NCBI GenBank assembly: GCA_910586725.1 | Contig: CAJUJL010000062.1 | Span: 1 to 12,284, forward strand | DNA: 12,284 nucleotides | From: an uncultured Lachnospiraceae bacterium | GTDB lineage: Bacteria > Bacillota > Clostridia > Lachnospirales > Lachnospiraceae | Reading direction: 5' to 3' | Shown here: positions 12,207 to 12,284 of the stretch, one piece after another | How positions within the stretch are numbered: the stretch's first letter is position 1 | Layout of the letters: every line of letters starts with the position of its first letter | Program-made: the position numbers and the translations under genes | Notes under the pieces: generated by a model | Databases searched by the model: none | Told to the model about the DNA's origin: nothing | The model's input: only the letters and a program-made list of their open reading frames with translations

Positions 12207-12284
12207 TTTATAATTCCTCCTCTACAATTAAATAACTTCTCGGAATCTTCAGCCCTTATTTTACAAAGGTTTCAGACTCATTTT

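Noticed and set aside
1..12284. Mobile element, CRISPR array or phage insertion
   Set aside because: No transposase, integrase, direct-repeat array or target-site duplication seen; the gene content is conserved chromosomal.

Overview
The window reads as chromosome from a Gram-positive, spore-former-type Clostridia, most likely Lachnospiraceae. The evidence is AT-rich intergenic DNA with strong AGGAGG ribosome sites, near-consensus sigma-A promoters, the blocks rpsF-ssb-rpsR and dnaX-ybaB-recR, a DUF951 gene beside rpsF, a DUF5711 + CvpA + LysM envelope cluster, and a RelQ-type alarmone synthetase. Almost everything lies on the minus strand, as expected for leading-strand genes in the origin-proximal half of a Firmicute chromosome. 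The plus-strand exceptions are the alarmone synthetase and one tRNA-Ser. No mobile element, CRISPR array or phage gene is visible.

Reading leftwards along the minus strand, the right end holds a small PspC gene and a compact YgjP-like metallopeptidase, 12 bp apart. A plus-strand tRNA-Ser(CGA), with its own promoter and terminator, sits between them and the next unit. That unit starts from a TATAAT promoter and carries an unusual 6-phosphofructokinase, dnaX, ybaB/ebfC and recR with gaps of 13-37 bp, closed by a hairpin terminator just after recR. It couples a glycolytic enzyme with clamp loading and recombination repair.

Next is an envelope cluster: a single-pass protein with an inactive-looking MPN/JAB-like cytoplasmic domain and an external LysM domain, a membrane-anchored DUF5711 protein, and CvpA. 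It ends tail to tail with the plus-strand relQ-like gene, and a 17-bp perfect inverted repeat spans the cvpA stop codon.

Across a divergent spacer the minus strand resumes with a VanZ-like membrane protein, a Sir2 deacylase and a DUF951 protein. A clear promoter inside the end of the DUF951 gene then drives rpsF-ssb-rpsR through a roughly 100-nt leader that could be the S6:S18 autoregulatory RNA. A strong hairpin terminator closes that operon.

The left end carries tRNA-Ser(GCU) with its own promoter. Immediately downstream is a second near-perfect promoter whose leader resembles that of an rRNA operon, so a 16S gene probably lies just outside the window.

This is mostly conserved housekeeping chromosome, and I do not see a wholly new system. 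The items most worth a second look are the degenerate MPN-LysM envelope module, a possible frameshift site in dnaX that would make a gamma-like short form, the phosphofructokinase with altered active-site residues inside the dnaX operon, and the RNA structures around rpsF and cvpA.
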